Assembly (NCBI RefSeq): GCF_000934755.1
Contig: NZ_JYNP01000029.1
Span: 1-64,000, forward strand
Source of the DNA: Desulfonatronovibrio magnus
GTDB lineage: Bacteria; Desulfobacterota; Desulfovibrionia; Desulfovibrionales; Desulfonatronovibrionaceae
Length of the DNA stretch: 64,000 nt
Direction: 5' to 3'
Shown: positions 54,982 through 63,870 of the stretch, piece after piece
Position numbering within the stretch: position 1 is the first letter of the stretch
Layout of the letters: each line of letters starts with the position of its first letter
Position numbers and translations under genes: made by a program
Notes under the pieces: model-generated
What the model was told of the DNA's origin: nothing
The model's database searches: none
What the model saw: the letters and a program-made list of their open reading frames with translations, nothing else

Positions 54982-55332
54982 ATGAACAACGCGTTTTCTC
55001 AATTAGATGAAGCTTATGACATCAGTCTCATGGAGCTGAACTCTCTTGAGGACCAGGATGTTGAAAAGGCTCAGGAACTTGCCAGACAAAGAGAACAAAT
55101 ATTTAATAATGTTTTTTCATCTAATCATAATCTGGATAAAGATATGTTTCTCGAAAAATTACTTAAATTGCAGAAAATGCAAGCCAGAATAACTGATTCG
55201 GCAAAAAAGCTGCACACAGTGCTGCGCGACGAATTGCAGAAAGTCAGATGCGAAAACAAGCGATTTAGCGGATATAAAAAAGCATCTACCGTGACACCCC
55301 TGTTCAATCCTTATCTCAATAAAAGAGGATAA
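54982..55332 (+). CDS. Small coiled-coil protein, FlgN/FliT-like
   Basis: 116 residues; SD AAGGATGATG. Almost wholly helical, heptad-like (LMELNSLEDQDVEKAQELARQREQIF; KMQARITDSAKKLHTVLRDEL), ending in a short basic tail (SGYKKASTVTPLFNPYLNKRG) whose TPLFNPYL pattern is seen in small flagellar export chaperones. Size and composition fit FlgN/FliT-type chaperones for hook-associated proteins, but similarity is too weak to be certain. Confidence 0.5.
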   Translation: MNNAFSQLDEAYDISLMELNSLEDQDVEKAQELARQREQIFNNVFSSNHNLDKDMFLEKLLKLQKMQARITDSAKKLHTVLRDELQKVRCENKRFSGYKKASTVTPLFNPYLNKRG

Positions 55333-55368
55333 TAACTGCCTCCTCCTTGCTTGACCTCCGGACCGGAA

Positions 55369-55396
55369 GCGCCTGCAGGCTGACGCTTGCAGGCGC
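55369..55396. terminator. GC-rich hairpin after the small coiled-coil gene
   Basis: GCGCCTGCA (55369-55377) pairs with TGCAGGCGC (55388-55396), a 9-bp stem with a 10-base loop. No T-run follows directly, only GTTTCTGTGCTTTTC, so it may be a weak or Rho-assisted terminator, or simply another palindromic repeat. Confidence 0.45.
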
Positions 55397-55504
55397 CGAG
55401 GTTTCTGTGCTTTTCTTGATCATAATCTGCCATATTAAATGCAAGCTATCCCTCCAGCATACTGAATAGTTCCACCTTTTTTTCAATTTCCCTATACACA
55501 AGTC

Positions 55505-55533
55505 TTGATTTTTATCCAGTTTTGTTTTATGCT
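55505..55533 (+). promoter_or_regulatory. Probable sigma-70-type promoter of the liv operon
   Basis: TTGATT at 55505-55510 and TATGCT at 55528-55533 are separated by 17 bases. Transcription would start near 55540, about 60 bases before the livK start codon. Confidence 0.5.
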
Positions 55534-55601
55534 CTAATCTTTATGATGAGTGGATTATTTTATTTTTGTTGCCAAAAAACAGTCTTTTCAGGAGGTCAAA
55601 A

Positions 55602-56756
55602 ATGTTTGGTAAAACTTGGTTAAAGGTGGCTGTTATCAGTTGCCTGATGCTGCTTCTAAGTTCTCCAGCCCTTGCAGAAACTATTAGAATTGCTGTAGCT
55701 TCTCCTTTCACAGGAGCCCTAGCCGGCTATGGAGATAATGTTAAAGCAGGTGTTACTCTCAAGGTTGAAGAAATCAACGCCGCTGGGGGCATAAACGGCA
55801 AGCAGATTCGAGTGGACTGGATGGATGAACAGTGTGAACCACGTGAAGCAGCAACTGTTTCTTCACGCATTGCCCAGAACAGAAACATAGTGGGTGTTGT
55901 TGGACACCTCTGCTCTTCTGCTCACCTCGCAGCACTGCCAACATACCTCAGACACGGTGTACCGGTAATTTCACCTACAGCTACCAGTGTAGCCATATCT
56001 GATCAAAGCAAAGACCGCCAGGGCAATACCTGGGCTTTCAGAGTTGTTTATCGGGACGACTATCAGGGTGAGTTTCTTGCTCAATATGTTAATGAGGTTT
56101 TGGAGCTTGATAATGTAGCTGTTTTTTTTGAAAATAATGATTATGGCATTGGTTTGAAAAATGCTTTTGTTAACAAGGCCCAGTCAATCGGGCTCAACAT
56201 TGTTGGAGAGGAAGCTTACGTATCAGGAGCTTCCGATTTCAACCCGCAGCTCACAAGGCTCAGAGGTAGAAATCCTGACGGACTTTTCATTTCCGGTTAT
56301 TATCCTGAAGGAGCACTCATTGCAAATCAGGCAAGAGATTTGGGTATGAATGTTGCCAAGTTCGGCGCAGACGGTTTTGATAATGCCGATTACATCAGCC
56401 TTGCTGGTGCCGCTGCTGAGAATACTTATCTCACAGTTCCATTTTTGGCAGATGTCGCAGAAGGCGAGGCCAAAGAGTTTCTGGAAAACTTCAGGGAGCG
56501 TTTTGACCGTGAAGTAGACTGGATGAGCGCCAATTCATATGATGCAGCAGGCATTCTTTTGCAGGCCATTGCTGAAGTGGGTGCGGACAGAGCAAAGATC
56601 AGGGAATACCTCACTACCATCAATTCCCCTGAAAATGCCTACCATGGCATTGCAGGCATGACCTATTTCAACGAATATGGTGATACTCTGAAGCCTGCCT
56701 TTGTTAAGAAAGTTCAGGACGGGCAGTTTGTTGCTGCTCCAGTTCAGATGGATTAG
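55602..56756 (+). CDS. livK: Branched-chain amino-acid ABC transporter, periplasmic binding protein
   Basis: 384 residues from ATG 55602 (SD CAGGAGG); the earlier in-frame start is not followed by signal-peptide-like sequence. Residues 1-25 are a Sec signal peptide ending ALA-E. The mature protein begins TIRIAVASPFTGALAGYGDN, the type I periplasmic-binding (Peripla_BP_6) fold, with GAxLKVEEINAAGGINGKQ, DEQCEPREAATVSSRI and VVGHLCSSAHLAALPTY. Binds leucine/isoleucine/valine or a related amino acid and delivers it to LivHM. First gene of the livKHMGF operon, followed by a strong hairpin before livH. Confidence 0.9.
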   Translation: MFGKTWLKVAVISCLMLLLSSPALAETIRIAVASPFTGALAGYGDNVKAGVTLKVEEINAAGGINGKQIRVDWMDEQCEPREAATVSSRIAQNRNIVGVVGHLCSSAHLAALPTYLRHGVPVISPTATSVAISDQSKDRQGNTWAFRVVYRDDYQGEFLAQYVNEVLELDNVAVFFENNDYGIGLKNAFVNKAQSIGLNIVGEEAYVSGASDFNPQLTRLRGRNPDGLFISGYYPEGALIANQARDLGMNVAKFGADGFDNADYISLAGAAAENTYLTVPFLADVAEGEAKEFLENFRERFDREVDWMSANSYDAAGILLQAIAEVGADRAKIREYLTTINSPENAYHGIAGMTYFNEYGDTLKPAFVKKVQDGQFVAAPVQMD

Positions 56757-56792
56757 TCCTTCATGCGTTGATTTATCTCATAACCTTACAAT

Positions 56793-56836
56793 AAGGCAGA
56801 CCGGGCATCAGTCCGGCCTGCCTTAATTTATTTTTT
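56793..56836 (+). terminator. Rho-independent terminator or attenuator after livK
   Basis: AAGGCAG (56793-56799) pairs with CTGCCTT (56818-56824), extended by CCGG/CCGG pairs and followed by AATTTATTTTTT. It would reduce readthrough so that livK is made in excess over the membrane components, as is common for ABC transporters. Confidence 0.75.
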
Positions 56837-57064
56837 CCCTTTCAGTTCAAAGTTATCGGTTCAGCGATCTCGGATAAAATCATAACTTTTAAACTTTGCA
56901 CGCCAAAACAGGCTCTGATCGCCGCTAACCTGAGATAATGGATTTTGCATCTATCTCTCGTACCTGATCAAGGCCGGAGCATAATTGCCTGTTGCCCTGC
57001 TTAGAAATCAAACAGTTATGACCAGCCAGGCACTGCTGTTCTGATATATCCAAAGGAAAAGACC

Positions 57065-57952
57065 TTGTTTGAACAACAGCTTATAAATGGACTCACCCTG
57101 GGTATGATATATGCCCTCATTGCTGTAGGTTATACTATGGTTTATGGTGTGATCCAGCTCATCAATTTCGCACACGGCGAAATATTCATGCTTTCAGCCT
57201 TCCTTGCTGTCACATTCATCACAGTATTCGGACTACCCTTATACGTTGTCATTCTCATGACCATGGGATGCTGCGCTCTTATTGGAGTGATGCTGGATAT
57301 TTTTGCTTACCGCCCCTTAAGGCAGTCTCCAAGACTTGCAGCCTTGATAACAGCCATAGGCATGTCCATATTTCTTCAGAACCTGGCCATGATTATATGG
57401 GGCAGCAGGCCCAAACCATTTGTCCAGGAAGCTTTACCATCATTTTTGAGAACTACCGCCGTCACCATTGGGGAAGCCAATGTAAGCTGGCTTCAGATGT
57501 CAATATTTATTACAGCTTCCACCCTGATGATTATTTTGTTTCTTATCATCAATAAAACCAGGGTAGGCACTGCCATGCGTGCCCTGTCCCAGAACCGTAC
57601 CAGCGCAGCCCTCATGGGCATAAATGTCAACAGAGTCATATCCTTCACCTTTGCTCTTGGTTCAAGCATGGGAGCAGTAGCTGGCATTATGGTGGCCATT
57701 TACTACAACACCTTGTATCCTACCATGGGTTATGTGGCAGGAGTAAAGGCCTTTGCCGCAGCGGTTCTCGGCGGAATAGGCTCAGTACCCGGAGCAATGA
57801 TCGGGGGTATTGTTCTTGGCATTGCTGAAGCCCTGGGCGCAGGTTATATATCATCACTATACCGTGATGGGATTGCCTACGGGGTTATGATAGCAGTAAT
57901 TATTTTCCGCCCTTCTGGAATTCTTGGAAAATCTACCGTGGAAAAAGTTTGA
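57065..57952 (+). CDS. livH: Branched-chain amino-acid ABC transporter, permease LivH
   Basis: 295 residues. The start is TTG 57065 (SD AAAGGAAAAG); the protein then runs LFEQQLINGLTLGMIYALIAVGYTMVYGV, the exact start expected for LivH. About eight membrane helices. The family loop GINVNRVISFTFALGSSMGAVAG and the C-terminal TVGYVAG-like GYVAGVKAFAAAVLGGIGSVPGAM are present. The 308-base gap from livK contains only a terminator and spacer. Pairs with LivM to form the channel. Confidence 0.93.
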   Translation: MFEQQLINGLTLGMIYALIAVGYTMVYGVIQLINFAHGEIFMLSAFLAVTFITVFGLPLYVVILMTMGCCALIGVMLDIFAYRPLRQSPRLAALITAIGMSIFLQNLAMIIWGSRPKPFVQEALPSFLRTTAVTIGEANVSWLQMSIFITASTLMIILFLIINKTRVGTAMRALSQNRTSAALMGINVNRVISFTFALGSSMGAVAGIMVAIYYNTLYPTMGYVAGVKAFAAAVLGGIGSVPGAMIGGIVLGIAEALGAGYISSLYRDGIAYGVMIAVIIFRPSGILGKSTVEKV

Positions 57953-57956
57953 TCCC

Positions 57957-59000
57957 ATGAATATCAGCCTTAAAGATGCCATTAAGTACCTGTTCCTGGC
58001 AGCGGTTTTAATATATCCGTTATTTGCTTTTGCCAATGAGTATGTTCTGCACGTCATGGTCCTGATCATGGTTTATATGATCCTGGCCATGGGGTTAAAT
58101 ATTATTCCCGGATTTTGCGGACTGCTGGACCTGGGGTATGTAGGCTTTTATGGAATTGGAGCCTATACTGCCGGCCTTTTGACTATTCATTTTGGCCTGT
58201 CCTTCTGGGTTATTGTACCCCTGGCAGCCTTAAACGGAGCAATTTGGGGAGTTTTACTCGGTGCCCCTACTCTGCGTCTTACAGGGGATTACTTTGCCAT
58301 TGTCACCTTTGGCTTCTCTGAACTGGTTGTCCTGTTTCTGACCAATGAAATATGGCTTACCCGGGGGCCACTTGGCCTGCCGGGAATTGATCCGGTCATC
58401 ATTAATTTTTCATGGCTTTCAACCATGATTAATCCTGAATGGGACTGGTACTGGGAATTCCTGGGCTTAAGGCCGTATTTTTATCTTGCGGTTTTTCTGG
58501 TTGCTCTGGTCTATATCATAATGGGGCGTATGGAAGATTCCCGCTTGGGCAGGGCCTGGTTCGCCATCCGAGAAGATCCCATAGCGGCATCAAGCTGCGG
58601 CGTTAACCTGCTGACCTACAAGGTAATCGGTTTTGCCATTTCAGCTGCCATTGGTGCTGTTGCAGGTGCATTTCTGGCCAGATGGACCATGTTTCTTTCA
58701 CCTGATATGTTCAAATTCTGGGAATCATTTCTGGTATTGTGCATGGTGGTTCTGGGAGGTCTTGGAAATTTCAAGGGAAGCCTGGTAGGAGCAGCTGTCC
58801 TCATTGCCCTTGGTGAAATTCTAAGAATGGTTTTGCCCGGACTTGGTTTGCCTGCCGAAACAAGGTTTCTTGCTTATGGACTGATTATGGTGCTCATGAT
58901 GCGCTTCAAGCCCATGGGCTTTTTCCCGAATATAGCAACTCAGTCCCAGAATAATCCAATACTTATAAAACTGAAAAAAGAACTCGGTTCTTCGTCATAA
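57957..59000 (+). CDS. livM: Branched-chain amino-acid ABC transporter, permease LivM
   Basis: 347 residues from ATG 57957, four bases after the livH stop; an alternative ATG at 57924 would overlap livH by 29 bases. Multiple membrane helices; conserved GLLDLGYVGFYGIGAYTAGLL near residue 50, LRLTGDYFAIVTFGFSELV, and GRAWFAIREDPIAASSCGVN, the EAA-like loop that contacts the ATPases. Second channel subunit. Confidence 0.93.
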   Translation: MNISLKDAIKYLFLAAVLIYPLFAFANEYVLHVMVLIMVYMILAMGLNIIPGFCGLLDLGYVGFYGIGAYTAGLLTIHFGLSFWVIVPLAALNGAIWGVLLGAPTLRLTGDYFAIVTFGFSELVVLFLTNEIWLTRGPLGLPGIDPVIINFSWLSTMINPEWDWYWEFLGLRPYFYLAVFLVALVYIIMGRMEDSRLGRAWFAIREDPIAASSCGVNLLTYKVIGFAISAAIGAVAGAFLARWTMFLSPDMFKFWESFLVLCMVVLGGLGNFKGSLVGAAVLIALGEILRMVLPGLGLPAETRFLAYGLIMVLMMRFKPMGFFPNIATQSQNNPILIKLKKELGSSS

Positions 59001-59001
59001 T

Positions 59002-59784
59002 ATGAATATCCTGGAAATAGACAGTCTGACCATGCGCTTTGGAGGCCTGCTGGCTCTGGCAGATGTCAGTTATAATGTTAAAAAGGGGGAAATCCTCGGT
59101 CTGATAGGACCCAATGGGGCTGGAAAAAGTACCATGTTCAACTGCATTTCCGGGGTTCTCAAGCCCACCAGTGGCAACATGATGTTTGAATCAGACAGCA
59201 GGATGCTTCGCATAAACGGATATAAGGCGGAAAAAATGACCTACCTCGGTGTAGCAAGAACTTTTCAGAATATTCGTCTTTTTTCCGCTTTGACAGTTCT
59301 TGATAATGTCCGCATAGGCAGACATTGCCGGACCAAGGCAAACTTTTTTGGAGCAGTGCTGCGAACAAAGTCCCAGCGCAATGAAGAACAAAGAATTGTT
59401 GATGAATCCATGGACTGGCTTAAGTTTGTAGGTCTTGATAAATTTGCCTTTTATACAGCATCGGCTCTCTCCTACGGCTTTCAGCGCAAGCTGGAAATCG
59501 CCCGATCACTGTCCACAGAACCAAGCCTGCTTTTGTTGGATGAGCCTGCTGCCGGCATGAACCCCAAAGAAACAAAATCCCTCATAGACCTGATCCATAG
59601 AATTTCTGATCAAGGCATCACTGTGATTTTAATCGAACATGATATGAAGCTGGTCATGACCATCTGTAAAAGACTGGTCGTTCTGGATCACGGCACTAAA
59701 ATAGCTGAAGGCGGTCCTAAGCAAATACGGGAAAACCCCAAGGTTATCGAGGCATACTTAGGAAGAGGAGCTGCTGATGCTTAA
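59002..59784 (+). CDS. livG: Branched-chain amino-acid ABC transporter, ATP-binding protein LivG
   Basis: 260 residues. Walker [10 protein letters not shown] (about 35-43), family insert [20 protein letters not shown] (the LivG Q-loop), ABC signature [16 protein letters not shown] (usual LSYGQQRRLEIAR; F replaces the second Q), Walker [14 protein letters not shown], and the LivG-specific ending [11 protein letters not shown]. Overlaps livF by 8 bases, so translation is coupled. Confidence 0.95.
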   Translation: MNILEIDSLTMRFGGLLALADVSYNVKKGEILGLIGPNGAGKSTMFNCISGVLKPTSGNMMFESDSRMLRINGYKAEKMTYLGVARTFQNIRLFSALTVLDNVRIGRHCRTKANFFGAVLRTKSQRNEEQRIVDESMDWLKFVGLDKFAFYTASALSYGFQRKLEIARSLSTEPSLLLLDEPAAGMNPKETKSLIDLIHRISDQGITVILIEHDMKLVMTICKRLVVLDHGTKIAEGGPKQIRENPKVIEAYLGRGAADA

Positions 59785-60484
59785 AGTGAACAATATCCAC
59801 ACCTATTACGGAAATATTCACGCCATCAAAGGGCTCAGCCTCCAGGTTGATAAAGGTGAAATTGTCACCCTTATTGGCTCCAATGGAGCTGGAAAGTCCA
59901 CTACGCTTATGAGCATAAGCGGCATTACTCGCCCCAAAAAAGGAACGATATCTTTTGAAGGACAGGATATCACCAGCACTTTAACAGACAAAATTGTAGC
60001 CATGGGCGTTACCCAGGTTCCTGAAGGGCGCATGATCTTTCCACGTCTTAATGTTTATGAAAACTTGCTTATGGGAGCCTATCTAAGAAAAGACAGAAAA
60101 GGCATAAAAAAAGATGAGGAACGGTCTTTTGAGCTTTTTCCCATTCTAAAGGAAAGAAGAAAACAGGCTGGTGGGACGCTTTCCGGGGGTGAACAGCAGA
60201 TGCTGGCTATTGCCAGAGCCCTCATGGCCAGACCCAAGCTGCTGCTTCTTGATGAACCGTCTCTCGGTCTTGCACCCATTGTTGTGGAAAATATATTTGA
60301 AGTAATTACCCAAATCAATCAGGAAGGAGTAACTATTCTTTTAGTTGAACAAAATGCCCAGATGGCTCTTCAGATCGCCAACCGCGGATATGTGCTGGAA
60401 ACAGGAAAGATCATAATGGAAGGAGAAGCGCAGGATCTCATGAATGACAAAAGCATCCAGGCAGCTTATTTAGGCATAGATTAA
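59777..60484 (+). CDS. livF: Branched-chain amino-acid ABC transporter, ATP-binding protein LivF
   Basis: 235 residues. Walker A GSNGAGKST, LivF marker VTQVPEGRMIFPRLNVYENLLMG, signature LSGGEQQMLAIARALM, Walker B LLLLDEPSLGLAP, H-loop LVEQNAQMAL and the ending AYLGID. Last gene of the operon. A short GC-rich end (CCCGGGTTTTTTT at 60640-60652) may act as a terminator, though the stem is weak. Confidence 0.95.
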   Translation: MLKVNNIHTYYGNIHAIKGLSLQVDKGEIVTLIGSNGAGKSTTLMSISGITRPKKGTISFEGQDITSTLTDKIVAMGVTQVPEGRMIFPRLNVYENLLMGAYLRKDRKGIKKDEERSFELFPILKERRKQAGGTLSGGEQQMLAIARALMARPKLLLLDEPSLGLAPIVVENIFEVITQINQEGVTILLVEQNAQMALQIANRGYVLETGKIIMEGEAQDLMNDKSIQAAYLGID

Positions 60485-60702
60485 AAGGCTAACTTCTGGC
60501 ACATATAATGCATTAAAATCTATAAAGCCTGGGTCATTGATGCAGGTGGATTTATCTGAAGAACTAACACAAAAATAATTGCAGGATTAAAATCCATTAA
60601 AGACAAAAGAGTTCCAGATAAATTCGCCCATGGTGAACCCGGGTTTTTTTATGAGCTCTGATGGCTTTCATTCAGCCATTTTACATGCTTATTTTTTTTA
60701 AC

Positions 60703-62127
60703 TTAGCTTTTCTTGTCATTTTTTTGAAAATGCATTTCTTCAACAGACTCGTCAAGATCAAGTATCTGAGTATCCAGATATTTCTGCATCCTTACCTGAG
60801 TGATATTTTGCAGCTTCCTGTAAATATCGAACAGCCTGTCACCCTGTTCACTAATTATTTTCTGATGCCTTTGTGACCTTTCTACATCTTCTGCTTTGGT
60901 TCTGGCCAGAAGCTGGGAGGAATTTATTATGGCTGTCAATGGTTGAGACAATTCATGACATATAGTCCCCACCATTGCTATAGCAGTATTTAGCTGAGAT
61001 TCTTTTTCCTTGTCTGAAACATTGCGTACAATCCATATCAATTCTAAATTCTGACCTGGAGGGCTTAAACAGGTCACCTCCCAGTGGACATTATCCCAAA
61101 ACAGAATTTTGGAATGCTGCCTTTCATGGATATAGCTATCATTATCAGCAAGCGAAAGGTTACGAATAAAATCAGAAAATTCTTCAATTATCTCAGGCCG
61201 CATCTGAAAGAGGTTACGCGAAGCGTTCTGAGCCTCCTGCTGACTGTGACCAAGCATTTCAGATCCAGCTCTGTTGATAAAGATCACTTCCCCAGTAGAT
61301 GATGACTGAATCATAGGAAACGGCAGGTGGCTGACAATGCTGTGCAGAGCAGCCTGCTTTTTGGATGCATCTTCCTGGAGCATTGTCATGGCGTTCAAGT
61401 CTTGAATCAGTTGGATAACGCCAATCACCTCACCGTCAAGAAATATCTTTTGACAGTTTACCTGATAAAACCCTTGCATCTGCCTTCTGAAGTGCATGAA
61501 TCCTCTAATAGTCACAGCCCCATCCTCCATTAGGATTTCGAGGTCTGGATCAGGAAAGAATTGCCTGTAATCAACAAGAGTAAAGTTCTGCATGAGCATC
61601 TGACCGATCAGTAAGCGGTCTTCATTGTAAAATATGCGGCCAATATCTTTTTTTGAGATAACAGACTCAGCACTCACCTTGGTCAAACGCTCACAACTGC
61701 TGTTCCAATGCGATACAAACCCATGTTTATTAAAGGTTATGGTTGGAAAAGGCAGGGCCTCAACCAGTTTTTCAAGAATCTTGATTTTCTTTTCGTATTT
61801 TTTTTTATAAACTGACCGAGCTATGATATTAATTATCACTGCTTTACCAGGAACTTCTTCAGTCAAATCAATATTCAGAGGTAAATTGGTCCGCAAATCT
61901 TTTTTCAGCTCCAAATCATTAACAAGCAATGCAATAAAATCCAAAGAACAGTGCTGCACCATCTCTCTCCAGGTCGTAAAGACAGGAATTTCAGCTTGGA
62001 AATCTCCCTGGTCCGTCAGGCACACTCCTGAAACCACTGTGGAGTAGTCTACACCTGCATTAGTCAATTTATTGACTACCTGATTCAAAAATCTCCCAGG
62101 ACCTAACAGACCGATTTTATGATACAC
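60703..62127 (-). CDS. PAS-domain sensor protein with HisKA box but no ATPase domain
   Basis: 474 residues, GTG start. The first 110 residues resemble a NAD-binding-like segment (KIGLLGPGRFLNQVVNKLTNAG; FIALLVNDLELKKDL). Two PAS domains follow (about 125-230, LPFPTITFNKHGFVSHWNSS; and about 285-375, LPFPMIQSSSTGEVIFINRAG). The C-terminus has a HisKA box with His391 (MVGTICHELSQPLTAI, then NSSQLLART), but only 83 residues follow it, with no N, G1 or G2 box of HATPase_c. The kinase is therefore truncated or relies on another ATPase. No response regulator is adjacent. It converges on the liv operon. Confidence 0.75.
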   Translation of the reverse strand: MYHKIGLLGPGRFLNQVVNKLTNAGVDYSTVVSGVCLTDQGDFQAEIPVFTTWREMVQHCSLDFIALLVNDLELKKDLRTNLPLNIDLTEEVPGKAVIINIIARSVYKKKYEKKIKILEKLVEALPFPTITFNKHGFVSHWNSSCERLTKVSAESVISKKDIGRIFYNEDRLLIGQMLMQNFTLVDYRQFFPDPDLEILMEDGAVTIRGFMHFRRQMQGFYQVNCQKIFLDGEVIGVIQLIQDLNAMTMLQEDASKKQAALHSIVSHLPFPMIQSSSTGEVIFINRAGSEMLGHSQQEAQNASRNLFQMRPEIIEEFSDFIRNLSLADNDSYIHERQHSKILFWDNVHWEVTCLSPPGQNLELIWIVRNVSDKEKESQLNTAIAMVGTICHELSQPLTAIINSSQLLARTKAEDVERSQRHQKIISEQGDRLFDIYRKLQNITQVRMQKYLDTQILDLDESVEEMHFQKNDKKS

Positions 62128-62464
62128 TGAACTTGCCTTAGTGTTAACTGATTAGCTATTTCAATAAAAAATTTGCAGTACCGAACCGTTTGATTCAAAT
62201 TCTCTTGTAACTTCGTCCTTTGGTTACGGAAACCAGATTTTGAAAACCAAAGCTCAAATTAAACTCTGCTTCCAGGTGCCTTAAGCCTTACCCTCGACGA
62301 TTAATAACAAGGGTTATTTTTAAATGATCTTTCGCAAACATGTCAATTCAATAATTATCCTGTATGTTGATTCTTTTACTCCTTATTTCCATATTGAAAA
62401 TAAAAATAATCAAATTAGTTGTTGACAACGATTCCCTAAAGAATTATTCATTTTGATTACGCGA
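62128..62464. other. Region upstream of the initiator tRNA
   Basis: 337 bases without a gene; AT-rich. Its right end holds the tRNA promoter (62422-62450). No repeats of the intergenic families were seen here. Confidence 0.5.
62422..62450 (+). promoter_or_regulatory. Promoter of the initiator tRNA
   Basis: A perfect -35 TTGACA (62422-62427) and a weaker -10 TATTCA (62445-62450), separated by 17 bases, lie just before the mature tRNA 5' end at 62465, as expected for a tRNA promoter. Confidence 0.55.
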
Positions 62465-62541
<77 letters not shown>

Positions 62542-62549
62542 ATAAAATC

Positions 62550-62583
62550 AAAGGCTTAGAGGCAACAGCTTCTAAGCCTTTTT
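62550..62583 (+). terminator. Rho-independent terminator of tRNA-fMet
   Basis: AGGCTTAGA pairs with TCTAAGCCT around the loop GGCAACAGCT, followed by TTTTAATTTTTT. It lies 9 bases after the tRNA. Confidence 0.85.
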
Positions 62584-62631
62584 AATTTTTTCTAACCTAT
62601 TTCTAACCAGAATAAAAAAGCTGCCCCCACA

Positions 62632-62665
62632 ACAAAAAAAGCCCTGGCCATTTCTGACCAGGGCT
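62632..62665 (-). terminator. Rho-independent terminator of the minus-strand small-gene operon
   Basis: On the minus strand AGCCCTGG pairs with CCAGGGCT (plus-strand arms 62640-62647 and 62658-62665), followed by TTTTTTTG. It terminates the run of tiny genes that ends at 62690. Confidence 0.85.
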
Positions 62666-62689
62666 CCAACTCTGACCACCATCTTGATG

Positions 62690-62917
62690 TTATCGCAGTC
62701 CACCCGGCAATTTGCAGATCAGGCTCTCAAGATTATTTACTCTTTCGGTCATAGCCTTATAGATGCCACTCAGGACCGTATATCCTCCATAATCCTCTGA
62801 GTTGAGATAACTTTTGGATAGAGATTCAAGTCCGTGAGCCATGATCCCCAGCTCTGTCATTTCATGGAACAGCTCTTGCTTGATATCCAGTTCTCCTGTG
62901 GATGTATTCTCTGACAT
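62690..62917 (-). CDS. Small ORFan protein, last gene of the small-gene operon
   Basis: 75 residues from ATG 62917 (SD AGCAGGAGGG); a start nine codons earlier would overlap the preceding gene. Helical (DIKQELFHEMTELGIMAHGLESLSKSY; YKAMTERVNNLESLICKLPG). It resembles the 81-residue protein two genes upstream in length and helix pattern (SLxKSYLxSEDYGGY versus FLSDTLVQQEEYGL), so they may be diverged duplicates. Function unknown; such strings of tiny genes are typical of prophage or plasmid-derived DNA. Confidence 0.6.
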   Translation of the reverse strand: MSENTSTGELDIKQELFHEMTELGIMAHGLESLSKSYLNSEDYGGYTVLSGIYKAMTERVNNLESLICKLPGGLR

Positions 62918-62918
62918 T

Positions 62919-63074
62919 TTATTTGCCCTCCTGCTTATTTTCATTCTTCACTAAATTTTTAAGCCCCTGGCTCAGTTCTTCCCCTGATACGCCCTTGACC
63001 ACAAGTGCATCATATACCTTGTCGATAAGATCCCGGTGCTGGTCAATAAATTTTGCATATTCCAAATCTGTCAT
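62919..63074 (-). CDS. Very small ORFan protein
   Basis: 51 residues (MTDLEYAKFIDQHRDLIDK at the start, ending KNENKQEGK). ATG 63074 follows TAGGAGGTAAATGTC, an excellent Shine-Dalgarno; the nearer ATG at 63079 meets a stop after one codon. The stop is one base before the start of the next gene, so translation is coupled. Mostly helical, acidic/basic mixed. No family recognised. Confidence 0.6.
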   Translation of the reverse strand: MTDLEYAKFIDQHRDLIDKVYDALVVKGVSGEELSQGLKNLVKNENKQEGK

Positions 63075-63106
63075 GACATTTACCTCCTAATGAAAGCAGT
63101 GCGATA

Positions 63107-63352
63107 TTAGCTTTTTGTTCCATCAAGTGCCCCATGTAAGATTCCGAGTTCATCCGGCAAGAGGTCAAGTCTGTGGATCTGTTTCTGGAGCCGGTCTCGG
63201 ATAGCGTCAATGATTTCTTCCAGACCATATTCCTCTTGCTGAACAAGGGTATCTGAAAGAAAATTCAGACTTGCGCTAATCCTGTAAAGACCGTCCTTAA
63301 CATCATCAATCTGGACTTTAGTCTGTGTTTGGCTTAATTGTTCATCTGCCAT
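63107..63352 (-). CDS. Small ORFan helical protein
   Basis: 81 residues from ATG 63352 (SD AAGGGAGGTTTTGCC); a longer open frame to 63421 lacks a ribosome site. Helical (KVQIDDVKDGLYRISASLNFLSDTL; EIIDAIRDRLQKQIHRLDLLPDEL). Part of the four-gene minus-strand run that ends at the terminator 62632-62665. No family recognised. Confidence 0.65.
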   Translation of the reverse strand: MADEQLSQTQTKVQIDDVKDGLYRISASLNFLSDTLVQQEEYGLEEIIDAIRDRLQKQIHRLDLLPDELGILHGALDGTKS

Positions 63353-63429
63353 GGCAAAACCTCCCTTGGGTTTGTTGTGGTTCCGTCCGGGGTAGGCAGT
63401 GCCATTGCCCGCCCTGGACAATAAATTAT

Positions 63430-63579
63430 TTACTTACCTTTATCCTCTTTCAGTTTTTCCACACACATCAGCAGAAGAGCTTTGATGGTCAGGCCCAGTT
63501 CAGCCGCCAGAATTTTCAACTCCCGGTGCTCTTCTTCAGCCAGTCGGATGGAAACATTTTTGTACTTTGGTTCAGACAT
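63430..63579 (-). CDS. Very small ribbon-helix-helix-like protein
   Basis: 49 residues from ATG 63579 (SD AAGGAGATC). The start KYKNVSIRLAEEEHRELKIL is an RHH-type beta-strand and helix (Arc/MetJ/ParG superfamily), followed by GLTIKALLLMCVEKLKED as the second helix. It is the first gene of the small-gene operon and may repress it. It is shorter than most RHH regulators but contains the whole fold. Confidence 0.7.
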   Translation of the reverse strand: MSEPKYKNVSIRLAEEEHRELKILAAELGLTIKALLLMCVEKLKEDKGK

Positions 63580-63870
63580 TTTTTGATCTCCTTGTTTATG
63601 TGCGTTAATTAGCTTTTTAATTGCTTAACTAATTGATGTCAATATATTTAATTAAAAAACATTTCCGTAAATAGTTCAATTAAAACAATATCTTAAATCA
63701 AGCTCATATTTGCCCTGTATCGATTCAGCCCATACTAAACCCCTCGGAACCCCTGCGGATGCCCTTAGAGCGGCTCCTGCGGCCTCGTTTTTTTTGAGTA
63801 CCAAAAAACAAAAAGCCGAACCATCAATTTTGACAGTCCGGCTTAATGAGGTGGAGGGTGAAGGAGATTT
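63580..63870. other. Intergenic region with terminator of the right-edge gene
   Basis: Includes a minus-strand terminator hairpin AAGCCGGAC / GTTCGGCTT-type (plus-strand 63811-63846), followed on the minus strand by TTTTTG. The rest is a promoter region for the small-gene operon: AT-rich with TTAATTA/TTAATTG repeats between 63607 and 63660 (ATTAGC-TTTTTAATTGC-TTAACTAATT), possible operator half-sites for the RHH protein. Confidence 0.5.

Noticed and set aside
60497-60512. Sigma-54-like TGGCACATATAATGCA after livF
   Set aside because: No plus-strand gene follows; the downstream gene is on the other strand. Probably chance.
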